From Diphasiastrum complanatum (taxonomy: Eukaryota; Streptophyta; Lycopodiopsida; Lycopodiales; Lycopodiaceae): 64,000 bases of DNA. This document shows positions 1 through 10,707 of the stretch, in pieces. The stretch's first letter is position 1. The number at the start of each line of letters is the position of its first letter. The notes beneath the pieces are model-generated. The model searched no databases, had not been told where the DNA came from, and was given only the letters and a program-made list of their open reading frames with translations. Location of the stretch: NCBI GenBank assembly GCA_029204225.1, contig CM055097.1, forward strand, positions 70,680,252 to 70,744,251, written 5' to 3'. A program made the translations under genes and the position numbers.

Positions 1-530
1 ACCTCAGTCTGTCAGCAATAGAATGATAAGCAGTACCCATCAAAAGCTGTACATCCAAAATACGCATAAGCTCTGTCCAGAATGTAGATGTAAACTTACT
101 ATCCCGATCAGATAGGACAGTACATGGCATACCATGCAGGCAAAAATCTCTGATAAAAAAAGACGTGCGCACTGCTCAGCTGTAATAGTACTGTGCGGAC
201 CGGTATAAAGTGTGCCTGTTTCGAGAACTGATCTACCACCACCATAAAAGAGTCATGACCACGGCGGGTATGAGGAAGACCAAGGATAAAGTCCATAGAA
301 ATATCTGTCCACTGGAGATGAGGAATGGGCCAACTCTGGAGCAAACCAACGGACTTAGCACGGGAATATTTATCACGGGCACAAAAAGGACAATCACGAA
401 TAAGATGGTCTAGCTCAGACTTCATGGATGGCCAATAATAATTGTCCTTAAGACGTGCATAAGACTTCTAAAAACCAAAATGGCCACCAATAGGACGAGG
501 ACCAGGACGCCTAGCCCAAGTAGCATAAGC
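1..530 (-). pseudogene. Ty3/gypsy integrase fragment
   Basis: This is the N-terminal part of a Ty3/gypsy integrase, read on the minus strand and continuing off the left edge. The HHCC zinc-binding region is visible: a GGHFGF stretch, then YARLKDNYYWP, then CPFC. It is followed by the start of the catalytic core (DFILGLP, then VVVDQFSKQAHF), which carries the expected D residues. A stop codon lies between GGHFGF and KSYARLKD. Upstream, the same frame runs into the gag zinc knuckle, so protease, reverse transcriptase and RNase H have been deleted. The element is therefore non-functional. Assignment to gypsy rather than copia rests on the YWPxM and DFIxGLP signatures, which are typical of gypsy integrases. 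Confidence 0.85.
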
Positions 531-1781
531 AAGTTGTGCATGGCAAGCGGCGGAAGCAGGATCATCAGGAAGCGGGTCAGCCGGCTCATCAACGGAATGT
601 GGGTCAGGAGTATCAAGAATCTGGATATAAACATCAAAATCATCAGGAGTAAGAGCCTCATGGTAAAAAACAGCGGTAGGACCAGGAGACTGTTGGCAAT
701 CACGGGCTAGATGATCTGGACTCTTACAGCGATAACAGAGGCGCTTCTGCTGAATCTCAGCGAACTCTGCGGCTGAATAACGGCGAACAAAGGCGGGACG
801 AGGTGTAGGAGGGCGAGGAGGAACGCTAATAGAAGAATCCAAAGTAGGAGAAGCAGTGGAATAAGAGCAAGAAAAACGAGATGAAGTGGATGGATACTTA
901 TGCTACAAGGTAGTAGCCAAGGAGATAGCATCTGAGAGAGTAGGAGGCCGAAAAGATGAGACATCATATTGTAAAGAGCCTCTAAGATTCGCAATAAAAC
1001 GGAAATAAGCTCTGTAGGATGAAGAGCAGTAAAAAGGTAGGAAAGCTCAGTAAACTGATCAATATAAGCAGTCAAATCACTAGTATGGCGAAGGCTACGA
1101 AACAGATCACGTTGGCGAACCAACCACTGCGGGTCAATCATAGCCATACGAAGATCATGACGAAAAGTAGGCCATATATGTAACCCCTCACAAGTAGGCT
1201 CAGAGCGATAGACACGCCACCAAGTTTGAGCTCGACCATCTAAATGTAATACAGCCAACTGCACTTTATGGGTGTCAATCTTGGGATACATAAGAAAACA
1301 AGTCTCTAATTTAGAGAACCAATTTTCCAAGATACCCGTCAGACGAACCAAAATAAGTAGTAAGCCGGATGCAGATCACGAAAATCACGAGCAAAATGGG
1401 GCTCATGATTACCTGAAAAAGTAGGAGGAGGAAATCTTGGTGGTGCGGAGGGAAATCCAGGTGGTGGTACAGAAGACTCGAAAGGAGACCCATAAGGACT
1501 AGTACTATATGAAGGGAAACCAAACGTACTACCAAAACCCCATTGAAGATGGAAATGGAGATGGAGCAGGAGCAGGCGTACTCAAAATAGGAAATTAAGG
1601 TGCTTTACCAGGACGATGAAAAATGTCTGAGGGGGGTGGTATCCTCTCGTGGTAGGATAGTCTCAAGGCTAGAAAGAACACGATCAATACGACTCTCAAG
1701 ATGATCCATGCGGACATCAATATGTGTAAAACGATCATCTAAAGAGCTCTGCGGTGGGTCTTTTGATGAAGAAGTCACCAT
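531..1781 (-). pseudogene. Ty3/gypsy gag with CCHC zinc knuckle (decayed)
   Basis: This minus-strand gag region probably starts at the ATG at 1781 (MVTSSSKDPP). A short predicted coiled stretch follows (MDHLESRIDRVLSSLE). The capsid-like retrotransposon gag domain contains W-F-x-x-L-E, LHLDGRAQTWW and YIDQFTELSYL, all typical of plant gypsy gag. Near the C-terminus is a zinc knuckle, CYRCKSPDHLARDC, which fits CX2CX4HX4C. The frame changes at least twice between about 850 and 1350, so no continuous protein is possible. It lies between a repeat-rich leader (right) and an integrase fragment (left), the normal gag-pol order except for the missing central pol. Confidence 0.85.
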
Positions 1782-2329
1782 AGGGACTAAGGAAGAGACA
1801 AAACCAGAGGGAGAGCACGTTTTTCATCACCCCAACTTAGCCTAACTTCCAAAATCACCAAAAATGGCACAAAAACAGCCAATCAAGATGGATAATAATC
1901 AGAAAATAAGGGGTTGAGAAAGTAGAATAATGGACAGCAAATGTGCAAGGCCAATAAGTAGAAGGGTTCTAACAAAATGTAAAAAGGAAGGAGGAGGGTG
2001 TGAGGCAGCAAAATGACAAATATGAGAGGGAAATAGGAGACTGGAAAAGAGTAGTATGTGAGCAAAAAGACAGCAAGTAGGTGCAAAAAAGGAAGTGCAA
2101 ATGGGCGCAAGCAATACCTGGGTGGGTGCTAATCCGTTGTCCAATCAGTAGTGCCAACAAAGAGAGGTAAAAGCTGAAGATAGAATAGATGCGCCAACCA
2201 GCCACCAATCCGAATCCTCAACTTGCACCAAATAAGCTGAAAAAAAAGTGCTGAAGGAGGGTGCTAGACAGCCGACAAAATAATCAGCAAAATGAGCAAC
2301 AAGTTGATGGAGAAAATTGTCGAGAATGG
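1782..2329. repeat. Gypsy 5' leader, degenerate tandem repeats (part 1)
   Basis: This untranslated leader lies between the primer-binding site at 3950 and gag. It carries degenerate copies of a unit resembling the clearer repeats at 3459-3949 (motifs such as GGGCGCxxGACAGCC, and AAAATGA followed by CAGC). It has no convincing ORF. It is split from its continuation by the solo LTR inserted at 2330. Confidence 0.6.
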
Positions 2330-2757
2330 TGTTATGGTTTAAGTTTGATCAATTTCACCATGTATTTTAGCGCCACGCAATTTGAATTTGCGTTGTATTC
2401 TCTCAAAGTTTTTAATAGGCTTACCAAGTTCGTAAACATTATAAAAATTTATTGTAAAGGTTTCAAAACCTTGAGTAGGCCCATAAGTTGTACATGATGG
2501 AACTCTAGGGGGCAATTTTACGTGCTACCAACTATATGTTGGAACTATATGAATTTTCTTATGTTGTAGGAGGGCGCATTTTTCCTATATAGGAAACTTG
2601 TGGACCAAGGCAAATCATTGCATGAAGAGAGAAAGTGCATGCTTAGCATGTGGGACACCTATTTCACCTACTTTTGACACTTGGAAGCCATGTACATCAC
2701 ATATCATTTGTTTCCAATCTATAAATGATACCTCCTCCTCCTAGATGGGCGCACTAT

Positions 2758-2822
<65 letters not shown>

Positions 2823-3453
2823 CTTCTCACATATGCTCTTGTGATTTGTTTTTTGTGGTAGAATCTCTTGCTAATTAATGCTAGTGTAATGCTATCCTAG
2901 ATTGGTGTGTTGTTGGTGGATCTAATTTATTGCTTTGTATTCTTGCTAATGTAAAGTTCTTCTTGCTGAAAATTCATGGACAGCAAGCATTAATGATTCA
3001 ATCGACCCAATTGGAGGAGCAATTTCCAGTAATGATGTTAGAATGCTCCTTACAGCATATACTATCATTTTAGTTTGTGTAGCAAGTTTCTGACGGAAGT
3101 TTCATGCAAATTTCTGCTCACATCCTCTTCATCTTGCTCACTGCCCTCTATGGCCAGCAGATCCGATTACTTCGAAACGTTTGATCTATTCATTGCATGT
3201 CGACAAAATTACAATTTGCTAGCAATTTCCGTTTGCATGTGCAAGTACTAGTCCATGCATGTTGCATGCATGCCTCTAGAATTCTTCACTATATTTGCTT
3301 GCACGTTGATTGCATGTCACTGTATTTGCTTGCATGTTGATTGCATGTTGCTGATTTTGATCTATTTTGAGTTGTAGAAGACCATCGAGGATTCCTAGGT
3401 TGGTAAACCTCGATTTAACGATCCTTTCTATCTCTATTCTCAATTTTATAACA
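2330..3453. mobile_element. Solo LTR with 5-bp target site duplication
   Basis: This 1,124-bp segment begins TGTTATGG and ends TTATAACA, so its ends form the inverted repeat TGTTAT/ATAACA. It is flanked on both sides by AATGG (2325-2329 and 3454-3458). Removing it and one AATGG rejoins a leader repeat unit that matches the neighbouring units, which confirms the boundaries. There is no coding capacity. A (GA)n tract lies inside at 2761-2819. LTR-LTR recombination of a retrotransposon normally leaves exactly this structure. The parent family cannot be told from the sequence, because the two orientations are equally possible. Confidence 0.9.
2761..2819. repeat. (GA)n microsatellite
   Basis: About 29 uninterrupted GA repeats inside the solo LTR. 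Confidence 0.99.
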
Positions 3454-3458
3454 AATGG

Positions 3459-3949
3459 TGAGATAATAGGGCGCCGGGCAGCAACTACCAAGATCCACAA
3501 TATGCTGAAAAATAGGCTGGAAAAGGTACTGAAGTAAGGCGCCGATCAGCCTCCAATCAATAGCCGAAACGGACAACAAGTCGGTGAAAAGAACCGCTGA
3601 AAATGAGACGGTAGTAGGCGTTGGGCAGCAGCTACCGAATCTGAAAAATGATGAGTAAAATAGCTGAAAATAATGGTGATGTAGGGCGCTGGACAGCCTC
3701 CAATCAATATCAAAAATGGACAGCAAATTGGTGACGAAAAGTGTCGAAAATGATGAGGTAATAGGGCGTTGGACAACAACTACCAAATCTGCAAAAACAA
3801 TGAAAATCTGCCCAAAAAATCGACGAAAGTGATGGGTAGTAGGGCGCTGGACAGCCACCACCAATCTGCAAAAAAAAATGACGGAGAAAATCGATGAAAG
3901 TGATGGGTGGTAGGGCGTTGGACAGCCACTGCCAAATCTACAAGAAAGA
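3459..3949. repeat. Gypsy 5' leader, degenerate tandem repeats (part 2)
   Basis: There are about six imperfect units of 60-100 bp, each with a core like TAGGGCGCTGGACAGCCACC followed by AATCTGCAAAAA. They occupy the leader between the primer-binding site and gag. Several short frames cross it, but their peptides simply mirror the repeat and are not genes. Confidence 0.75.
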
Positions 3950-3961
3950 GCTCTGATACCA
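3950..3961 (-). other. Primer-binding site (initiator tRNA-Met type)
   Basis: On the minus strand this reads TGGTATCAGAGC, the standard primer-binding sequence of plant LTR retrotransposons. It fixes the element's orientation: the 5' LTR lies to the right and gag to the left. Confidence 0.85.
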
Positions 3962-4340
3962 AGTTACAAACTAAGATTCACTAGCTATGCTAGAAAGCAA
4001 GAAGAGAGAATGCTTAAGGAGGCTAAAGAGGAGCAATCATCATAAACTGAATAAAGGAATACAATGCTGCCCAATCTATACCCTCTCCCTGAATCAAATA
4101 GAGGATTCAGAAAATGGAGGGAATAGGATTTGGAGGGAAAATAGTGCGCCTTCCCAATAGGAGGACGCGCACTCCAAATCAACGTGACCAAGTCCTAAAA
4201 ATATGACCAAATAGGGCCCAAGGCCAGTATATGAATAAAAAGGGCCCTTAGGCCTGCTTATGCATAATAACGAATAAAAGAATGGACGCGGCGAATGTAA
4301 TGAGCCAAGTCATAACTGACATCAAAAGTGAGAGTTAGCT
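3962..4340 (-). repeat. Probable 5' LTR of the gypsy element (boundary uncertain)
   Basis: This segment directly abuts the primer-binding site on the side where the 5' LTR must be. It is AT-rich and non-coding. I cannot see the second LTR in the window, and a clean TG...CA pair is not obvious, so the outer boundary is a guess. Confidence 0.45.
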
Positions 4341-5796
4341 ACACATGCAATGGGAGTTAGTCTAGCACTAAGGTTATATCCAAGAGGGAGAGGAATTGGT
4401 GCCTATGTGTATTGTGAGTCCTATGATCATCCAGTACTTCAACAAGGCATCTCTTGGAGTATAGATGGGCTATAGTGGTACGGGATGCCACCATTAGTAT
4501 TCATTGGATTAATCTATGATGCAAATGTAGTTCCCAATACCCAAGGGGGAGTATGAATCTACTCTATCAAAGGACAATTAACTACATCACTAGTGTTGTT
4601 TGCACAGGTTCACATAAGTTAAGATCTATGGGAAGTCCTACATGACAATATCCTAGCGATATTGTAGTATAACAAATCCTATTCAATGTCATATGCATTG
4701 GGCTCCTATGGATCTTTCGGTGATGAGATGTTTATTTCCATCGCCATTAAGTACTTAGGGTTACCATGGTTGCCTCAGCCCTCAGGATTGAACTTACATT
4801 TGGCAATCAGTGATTATCCTTTTTCATTGAGTCGTCTCCTACTATGATGGTTCTTGTATGTGACAATGTTATAGCATTGTTATAGTAGCTTCTTGGTCAA
4901 TATGAGGGTTCCAGATAGAGATGTCCACTTACATATGATATTAGGGTACTTTAAATCTCTATGCATTAGTTCTACTTTTATGATGTTTAAGATGTAGAAT
5001 TGGCATGTTTGCATCAGCATGGCCTTCTTTGGCAATCAGTGCTTGTGGCATTGTTACAGTCTTCATGGATCATACTCTCTCAATCAGTTGCAGCAGCTAC
5101 TTCAAGCTTTTATGGTTTTGGGATCTATGTGGTTGGTGGCTGTTCGTGTCTTCTGCATCTTCTAGTACCGTGATATTCCTTTCTGCATGGTGGTATCACT
5201 CTTGGTCTAGCATGGTCTATCAGTGTCCCCAGCAAAATTCTCCATGCTAGTGCACTCCTCTAGTGTCTTGATCTGTTCAGATCATCATGTCAACCATTGT
5301 TACTAGGCCTTGTCATGTGAAGCCAATCGGCCCAAGGGTCACTATGTGCATATCCAATGAGTAATATGGGGGTGCAGAACCTGGTCTAAGATCCTTCCGT
5401 GGTGAGGGGCCAATTGACCTAAGGGCAGCCCGAGGGTAGTTGGCTTCACACGACAGAAGGCCGGCAAACTGGGCCCTTGACGGCAGTGAAATCTAGTTTT
5501 TACAAAACAGCAAATTATTTTGGCAAATTTGAGGCTTCCACCAAAAGGTCCACCAAATTCGACAAATCTTAAGGCAAATCTTAAGGATGGAAGGTTGATT
5601 AAAGCCATGCCTCGGCCCTCAATATTGCCCAAAGTTCAAAGAGAAAACAAGGACTTGATTTCACAAAACAATTGCAACTTAATAATTGACCTTCCTAGCT
5701 AGAAATAGGTAAATAGAACATGTAGCATTTGCATCAGACATCAATTTGTGCTGCCAAAAAATTTCTTTTAAAAACAAGCAAAAGCCAACCATGTAC
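4341..5796. other. Intergenic or intronic, no gene recognised
   Basis: Short frames exist (for example 5005-5250 plus and 5342-5632 minus), but none has a recognisable domain. If the AHL exon at 5797-6199 belongs to an active gene, this stretch is part of its first intron. I looked for the AHL PPC domain here on the minus strand and did not find it. Confidence 0.6.
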
Positions 5797-6199
5797 CAAG
5801 AGCTGCCAACTGCTGCTTTTTGCCCAAGCCTCGGCCCCGCCCGCGACCCCCACCTTTAGAAGGAGACATTGATCCAGGTATTGGAGCCAAAGCCAAAGAC
5901 ATACTGCCAAGAACCCCATCCGCATACTTTCTAGGCCTTCCCCTTTTCCTCTTCCCAAGAGGTTCGGTCCTGCCCACGCCCACAGCCATGGGCTGTTGTG
6001 CCATCATAGCACTGAAGCTCTCAGGTCCAAATGAGTGACCAAACATCATTGGGTTGGTGGGTATGGAACGCATGGCCGCGGGGGCATGCACACCTGCAGG
6101 AGCCTCCAAGGACCCACTATATTGCGAAGGGCTTTGGATCGTGTGACCTCCTCCGTGGAATAGCAAATTGAAACCTCCTGAGGAATCTTGTGTGTCCAT
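5797..6199 (-). CDS. AHL: AT-hook motif nuclear-localized (AHL) protein, exon 1 only
   Basis: The ATG is at 6199 and 134 codons are open before a GT donor just after LAALG (exon end 5797, phase 1). The first AT-hook is KRKRGRPRKYADG, around residues 82-94. A second basic block (GRGRGRGLGKKQQLAALG) closes the exon and corresponds to the second hook of two-hook AHL proteins, with GRGRGRG in place of the usual RGRP core. Members of this family bind the minor groove of AT-rich DNA and use a downstream PPC/DUF296 domain to form trimers and recruit partners. An intron directly after KQQLAALG is usual in the family. The PPC exons are not seen between here and position 1, so they lie beyond the window behind a TE-filled intron, or are lost. 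Confidence 0.8.
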
Positions 6200-8955
6200 G
6201 CATGCACAGAGAAAAAATGAATGCTTGCCCCTTTGCCTCCTCAGCTCTCCAATCTAAATCGAATAATATTTTTTTTTTTCAGTAAGGGTGGATCCAATGT
6301 ATCAACGCTTGGGAAATTGAAGTATTTGCCTGATGCCAATAAACATTTCCCAAACTGCTTGTTCTTTGCTATTGATCTGCTGAGCAGGCTCCAATGAACC
6401 TGCAGTGACGCAAAAGAACGCCCTGTTTAGTGATTTATGCAGGAAACAAGCATTTTGAAACGATAAGAAGAAAAAATTTGTTGTACAAAACATCATGGTA
6501 AAGCATATAAACATCGACATAATAATGCTGCTTAGTAGCCCTAGCTATTGCGAGTCCTTGGAAGAATGGCAATAGCACAAACGGCTATGAAATCTGGAAG
6601 GCTTGTACCACAACAAGGCCATAAATCAAGCAAACCCTTTAAAACCAATTATTGTAACCATCAAAGAAACTACGCAATTCGAGTCTAAAGTCCCTGAAGA
6701 GTCAGGATTGGGGATAACGAAGTTAAGAGCAGACATAAATACGAATGAAATGAGTTCTTCTGGCACAAACGCTTTTGGCCGCAGCTTCAACTGAGGCTAT
6801 CACCAGGAAACGCATGCTATGTTGCACAAAACTATCAACAGACATGGATGAATCCATCCCAGCAAGCATGAACTATCTAAAATCTGACTGCAGACACTAC
6901 TAAGAGAGCTTTGATCAGGAATTGCAGCATGAAGCAAGCTCAGAACCGAAGGAAATTCCGAGCCCACATGAAACAAACTGGAACTGAAACCCAATGAGAG
7001 CCACAGCAAGCAATGCTGAGCTTGCAAGGATCAAAACAAGACTAGAATCGCTACTTTTGTGGCAAAAAAACCGAAGGATCGAGCAAAAGATCTGTTTTTT
7101 CTGCTGCAAAATCTGAAAAAGAAAAACAGAAAATATTTTCCTTGAAAAACTTAAACAAAGCAATTAAATCCTTTACCAGGTCAAATATTTTTCCCCAAAA
7201 TCGCCATTAAACTACAGAAACAAAAATATTATGCCAAACAAAAAAAAAACAACTATTAAAATATATATGTCCTTTCACTCTGATGCATCGCCATATTATA
7301 TTATTATGAATAATAGAGTGTCCAAAATTAGAGAAATAATAAATAGGAGAACAAAACCCAAGCTTTTTTTCTGGATAAATGCGAGAAAATATAAAGAAAT
7401 CTTTTAGGATTTACAGTGTCGCTTCAAATTCAAATGCTTAAAATAATATTTTTTTTAAAAAGGGGGCAAAATCAGAGAGAGCTAATATTATTATTATTAT
7501 ATAGCTTTGACAGCAGCGGAGATGGCAGGGCTCAAACCGCCATAGAATACATTTACCTAGTAGTAGTACTGAACGATATATAATAAAATTAATGTATGTC
7601 TTCTCTGACGACGACGACGATCCATTCGTCTGTCTCTACCAAAATGAGAGTATTATCTTTTGGGTGCTTTATATATATTTTTGTTGTGTTTTTTAATGGC
7701 TTGGGCTATGGTGGTCGGAAGTCTAGCCCCACACTCAACAAATGTCAATATAGTAAGGGTCTCTTTCCACCCTCACCCCCCTCCTTCACCACGCCCGGGC
7801 ATGGTGACGTTTTCCAACAATACCGGTTTTTGAACTTTAACACTTAATCAAGTATGCATATTTCACAGAAATTAGGTTTTGGAGAGAAAGGGTCACTCGT
7901 TCTCTTAGTGAAAACATGAGTAACATGATGTAGCGTTGAGGTGAGGGGGGGGGTGAGCATGGAAAGAGGCCCCAAGGTGCTTCCTTGGCCTTCGAGCTTT
8001 TGGCCTAGGAGGGGGTTGCTAGGGATCTAGAGCCCAAGGCTGTGGTTTCTTGCACAAAGGTGGAAGGGGCATCGTGATGTAATGGTAAGTGTGAGTTTTA
8101 AGATTTGTCGTAATAGTAGTAAGTTATTATGATCTATCAAAAGTTGAGATCTCTCACCCATGTGAATTTGAGCATGAAAATGTGTTTCTTTTTTATCTTT
8201 TGATTTTTTTTTAAATTTCAATTTTTTTTCAATATTGGAATGCTTCTTAAGCCTACATGTACACATGTGAGGCAAAGCTTCTCTCATAATACTTTTTTGA
8301 GGTCATCTTGCTTTTATTTTTGCAAATTTTTTTAAATTTACATATTATTATTTGTGTGGATACATGATGACAAGCTGACACACGTCTAAATCTCTGATTT
8401 TTAACAAATAGTTGGATATCTACAATTGGATATATTTAACTTGTTTAGTATTACCAATTAGACAAAAAAGAGACAACTTGTTGTTGCTCTTTCTAGCATA
8501 AAAGTTGAGAATACGGCAGCCCCACTCTATCTGCCTCATCTTCAATCCTATATATTTATGTACAGAATCAGATTACAAATTATGGGTAGTTTGATCCCTT
8601 ATAAAACATATTAATTTGCACAATCATTGTTTAAGAATTATAGTCCTAATGAAATGCTTAAACAGTTGCGAAATCAAGGAAAAGAAATGTAAATTTTTGA
8701 AAAATCTGACTTCTACCTTTATTTGTCCTAAAACCAAGGGCAAGACATTTTTTAACATCTTTAAAAAATGGACAAACTAAAAAATGTAACTTTCTGTGTA
8801 ATTTGTCTAAATAGGTCATTTTTTACAACTATAAAAAATTTGCATGTATATTTGTGGGATCACGTTACTTATCTTTTTTGCCTATTACCAAGACTTGCCA
8901 TTGTTTTAAGATTACAACAAGAGAGTGTGAAGGTGGACCCGTAGAGTCAATGCAC
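6200..8955. other. AHL upstream region, AT-rich, no gene recognised
   Basis: This is 5' of the AHL start codon. It contains poly-A/T runs, a short (ATT)n at about 7486-7501 and a (GAC)n at about 7606-7621. Frames at 6915-7163, 7596-7847 and 8027-8287 lack recognisable motifs. It probably contains the AHL promoter and 5' UTR, but no element could be assigned with confidence. Confidence 0.5.
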
Positions 8956-8959
8956 AGCC

Positions 8960-9868
8960 CATACCGACCATTGGATGCATGTATTTTGTCCATTTGTTCG
9001 AAGGAGAGCGATTTTTTTTACAAGTTCTTTTGGCTCACGTCAGAGGTGCAACAAGTTTTGATGACTTGTGCACAATTGACAGTGAGTTATTTTCGTCGTT
9101 CATAGATGATTACAAACATAGAATTCTTATAAACGACACGATGGAGTGGACTAATTGCCTGCTGGAGGGGGACTTCGTCGCAACTTCGGCTCATGTTTGT
9201 TGTACTTCTTTTGACATGTGCCCCTTCTGACCCATTAGATCTCTGGAAGAGTATAGAGTCCCATTTAGTAGAGAATTACGCGGAGGAGTTAGGACATCCA
9301 GTAACATGCGAGATCGTTACTATGAGTCAGATTATGATAGATAGGGCTCTTCTTGACGTGGAGACACACATGCAGGCATCAAAAAAGTCATTGACAAATT
9401 TGGCAGCTTCACACTTCTTGATAGCGATGTCGAGTTTTCTCCACTATTTTGCGAAGAGATATTTCTCGATGAGACCCTTTCAGAGGTAGAGGCTTACATC
9501 AAGAGATTGAATGTGAATCAGCACATGATTTTTGACCATGTAGTACGTGAGCATGTGGTACGAAGATTGGGTGGTGGAATGTTCTTCGTAGATGGTTTGG
9601 GTGGTACGAGTAAGACGTTTTTCTATAGTGTTATGTTGTCGTACGTGCATGCACAAGGTTAAATAGCATTGGCAATTGCATCGTCGGGGATCGTTGCATT
9701 TTTAATGAAATGTGGTAGGATCGCGCACTCTAGATTTAGGATTTCTCCGATGGAATTAAATGAAAGTTCGACATGCAACATCTCGAAATAGTCTCTGTTA
9801 GGTAGTTTTTTATGGCATGTTGACCGATTATTTAAGACAAGGATCCCATGGTACATAAGTATACCATC
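8960..9868 (+). pseudogene. Helitron helicase (PIF1-like), 5' part
   Basis: This plus-strand remnant is of the helicase half of a Helitron RepHel protein. It begins near MYFVHLFEGERFF and LLAHVRGATSFDDL, which correspond to the linker region before the helicase in plant Helitrons. It continues through NVNQHMIFDHV to a Walker A (GGMFFVDGLGGTSKT, consensus GPGGTGKT). After a stop codon at about 9661 comes IALAIASSGIVAFL and then RIAHSRFRI. A degenerate Walker B (II*DKDPMVHKY; usually IIWDEAPMVHKY) sits right at the copia insertion. The frame carries several stops and shifts. The reading resumes at 14218. Confidence 0.85.
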
Positions 9869-10692
9869 TATAGAAAAAGTACAAAATGGACCAAGAGTGG
9901 ATCCTAATCTGTTCCTAAAGAGGGATTGGATGTTAGATCTACTTGATCTATCAATATACAAAAGATTAAGATCAATCTAGATCAATTCTAGACATAAAAT
10001 CTAAACAAGAACAATCATTTAATGAAGGTAAATGTACTTGCTGGTTTCACACGTGTGAACCCCTGTCAGAGTACAAACTCCAACCTAAAAATAAAGTACA
10101 CTATGATAGAATCTCAAAACAATCAAAACAAATATGGACAAATAGAGAGAATTACACAAATTTGCTTCCAAAACCAAGATTGATGTTTCATATTGATTGT
10201 GGCCAAATATGCCTCTATATATACACTTCTTGGAGCTCGAGGTACTGATCATGCATCAGATCTCACACGTGTGAGGATGCCTTGTCATCATCATGCAATT
10301 TTGACACTTGGATCAAACTTTCTATTTTGGGCATTTTTGGTCCAATTTCCTACTATATGGAGATCTTCATAGAAATCTTCTAGAAGCAAAAACTCGCCTA
10401 CTTCAGCTATTTCCACACGTGTGAGCTGTCCTCTACACATGGGATATGACCCCTATCAAAAGTATTTGGCTCATGCAATCAATAGATTGATGCCATGTGT
10501 CATATATCTAGAAAACCAGTTTTTGGCCATTTTAGTCACTAGAACTTGAATTAATTCATATGTACAACATATATGATTATGGTATATGACAAGGACACTA
10601 GTTTCACACGTGGGAATAGGCTCCACACATGTGTGTTTATCCTATATACAAGATTTTTGGCCTCTACCAAGCTTATGTTTGCATTTTTCACA
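9869..10692 (-). repeat. 3' LTR of copia A
   Basis: It ends TTTTTCACA on the plus strand. The other end reads TATAGAAAAAG where the partner LTR has TGTGGAAAAAG, so the terminal CA (minus strand) is mutated. It contains several CACACGTGTG-like palindromes (about 10048, 10262, 10411 and 10605). Confidence 0.9.
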
Positions 10693-10707
10693 CTCCTCCT
10701 CAAAAAT
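10693..10707 (-). other. Polypurine tract of copia A
   Basis: The minus strand reads ATTTTTGAGGAGGAG immediately before the 3' LTR, as expected for the second-strand primer. Confidence 0.8.

Noticed and set aside
3415-3864. 149-codon minus-strand frame with repeated peptides
   Set aside because: It mirrors the gypsy leader tandem repeats and has no protein signature.
5342-5702. Opposed frames of 96 and 60 codons
   Set aside because: No domain, no splice or promoter support, and not AHL-like.
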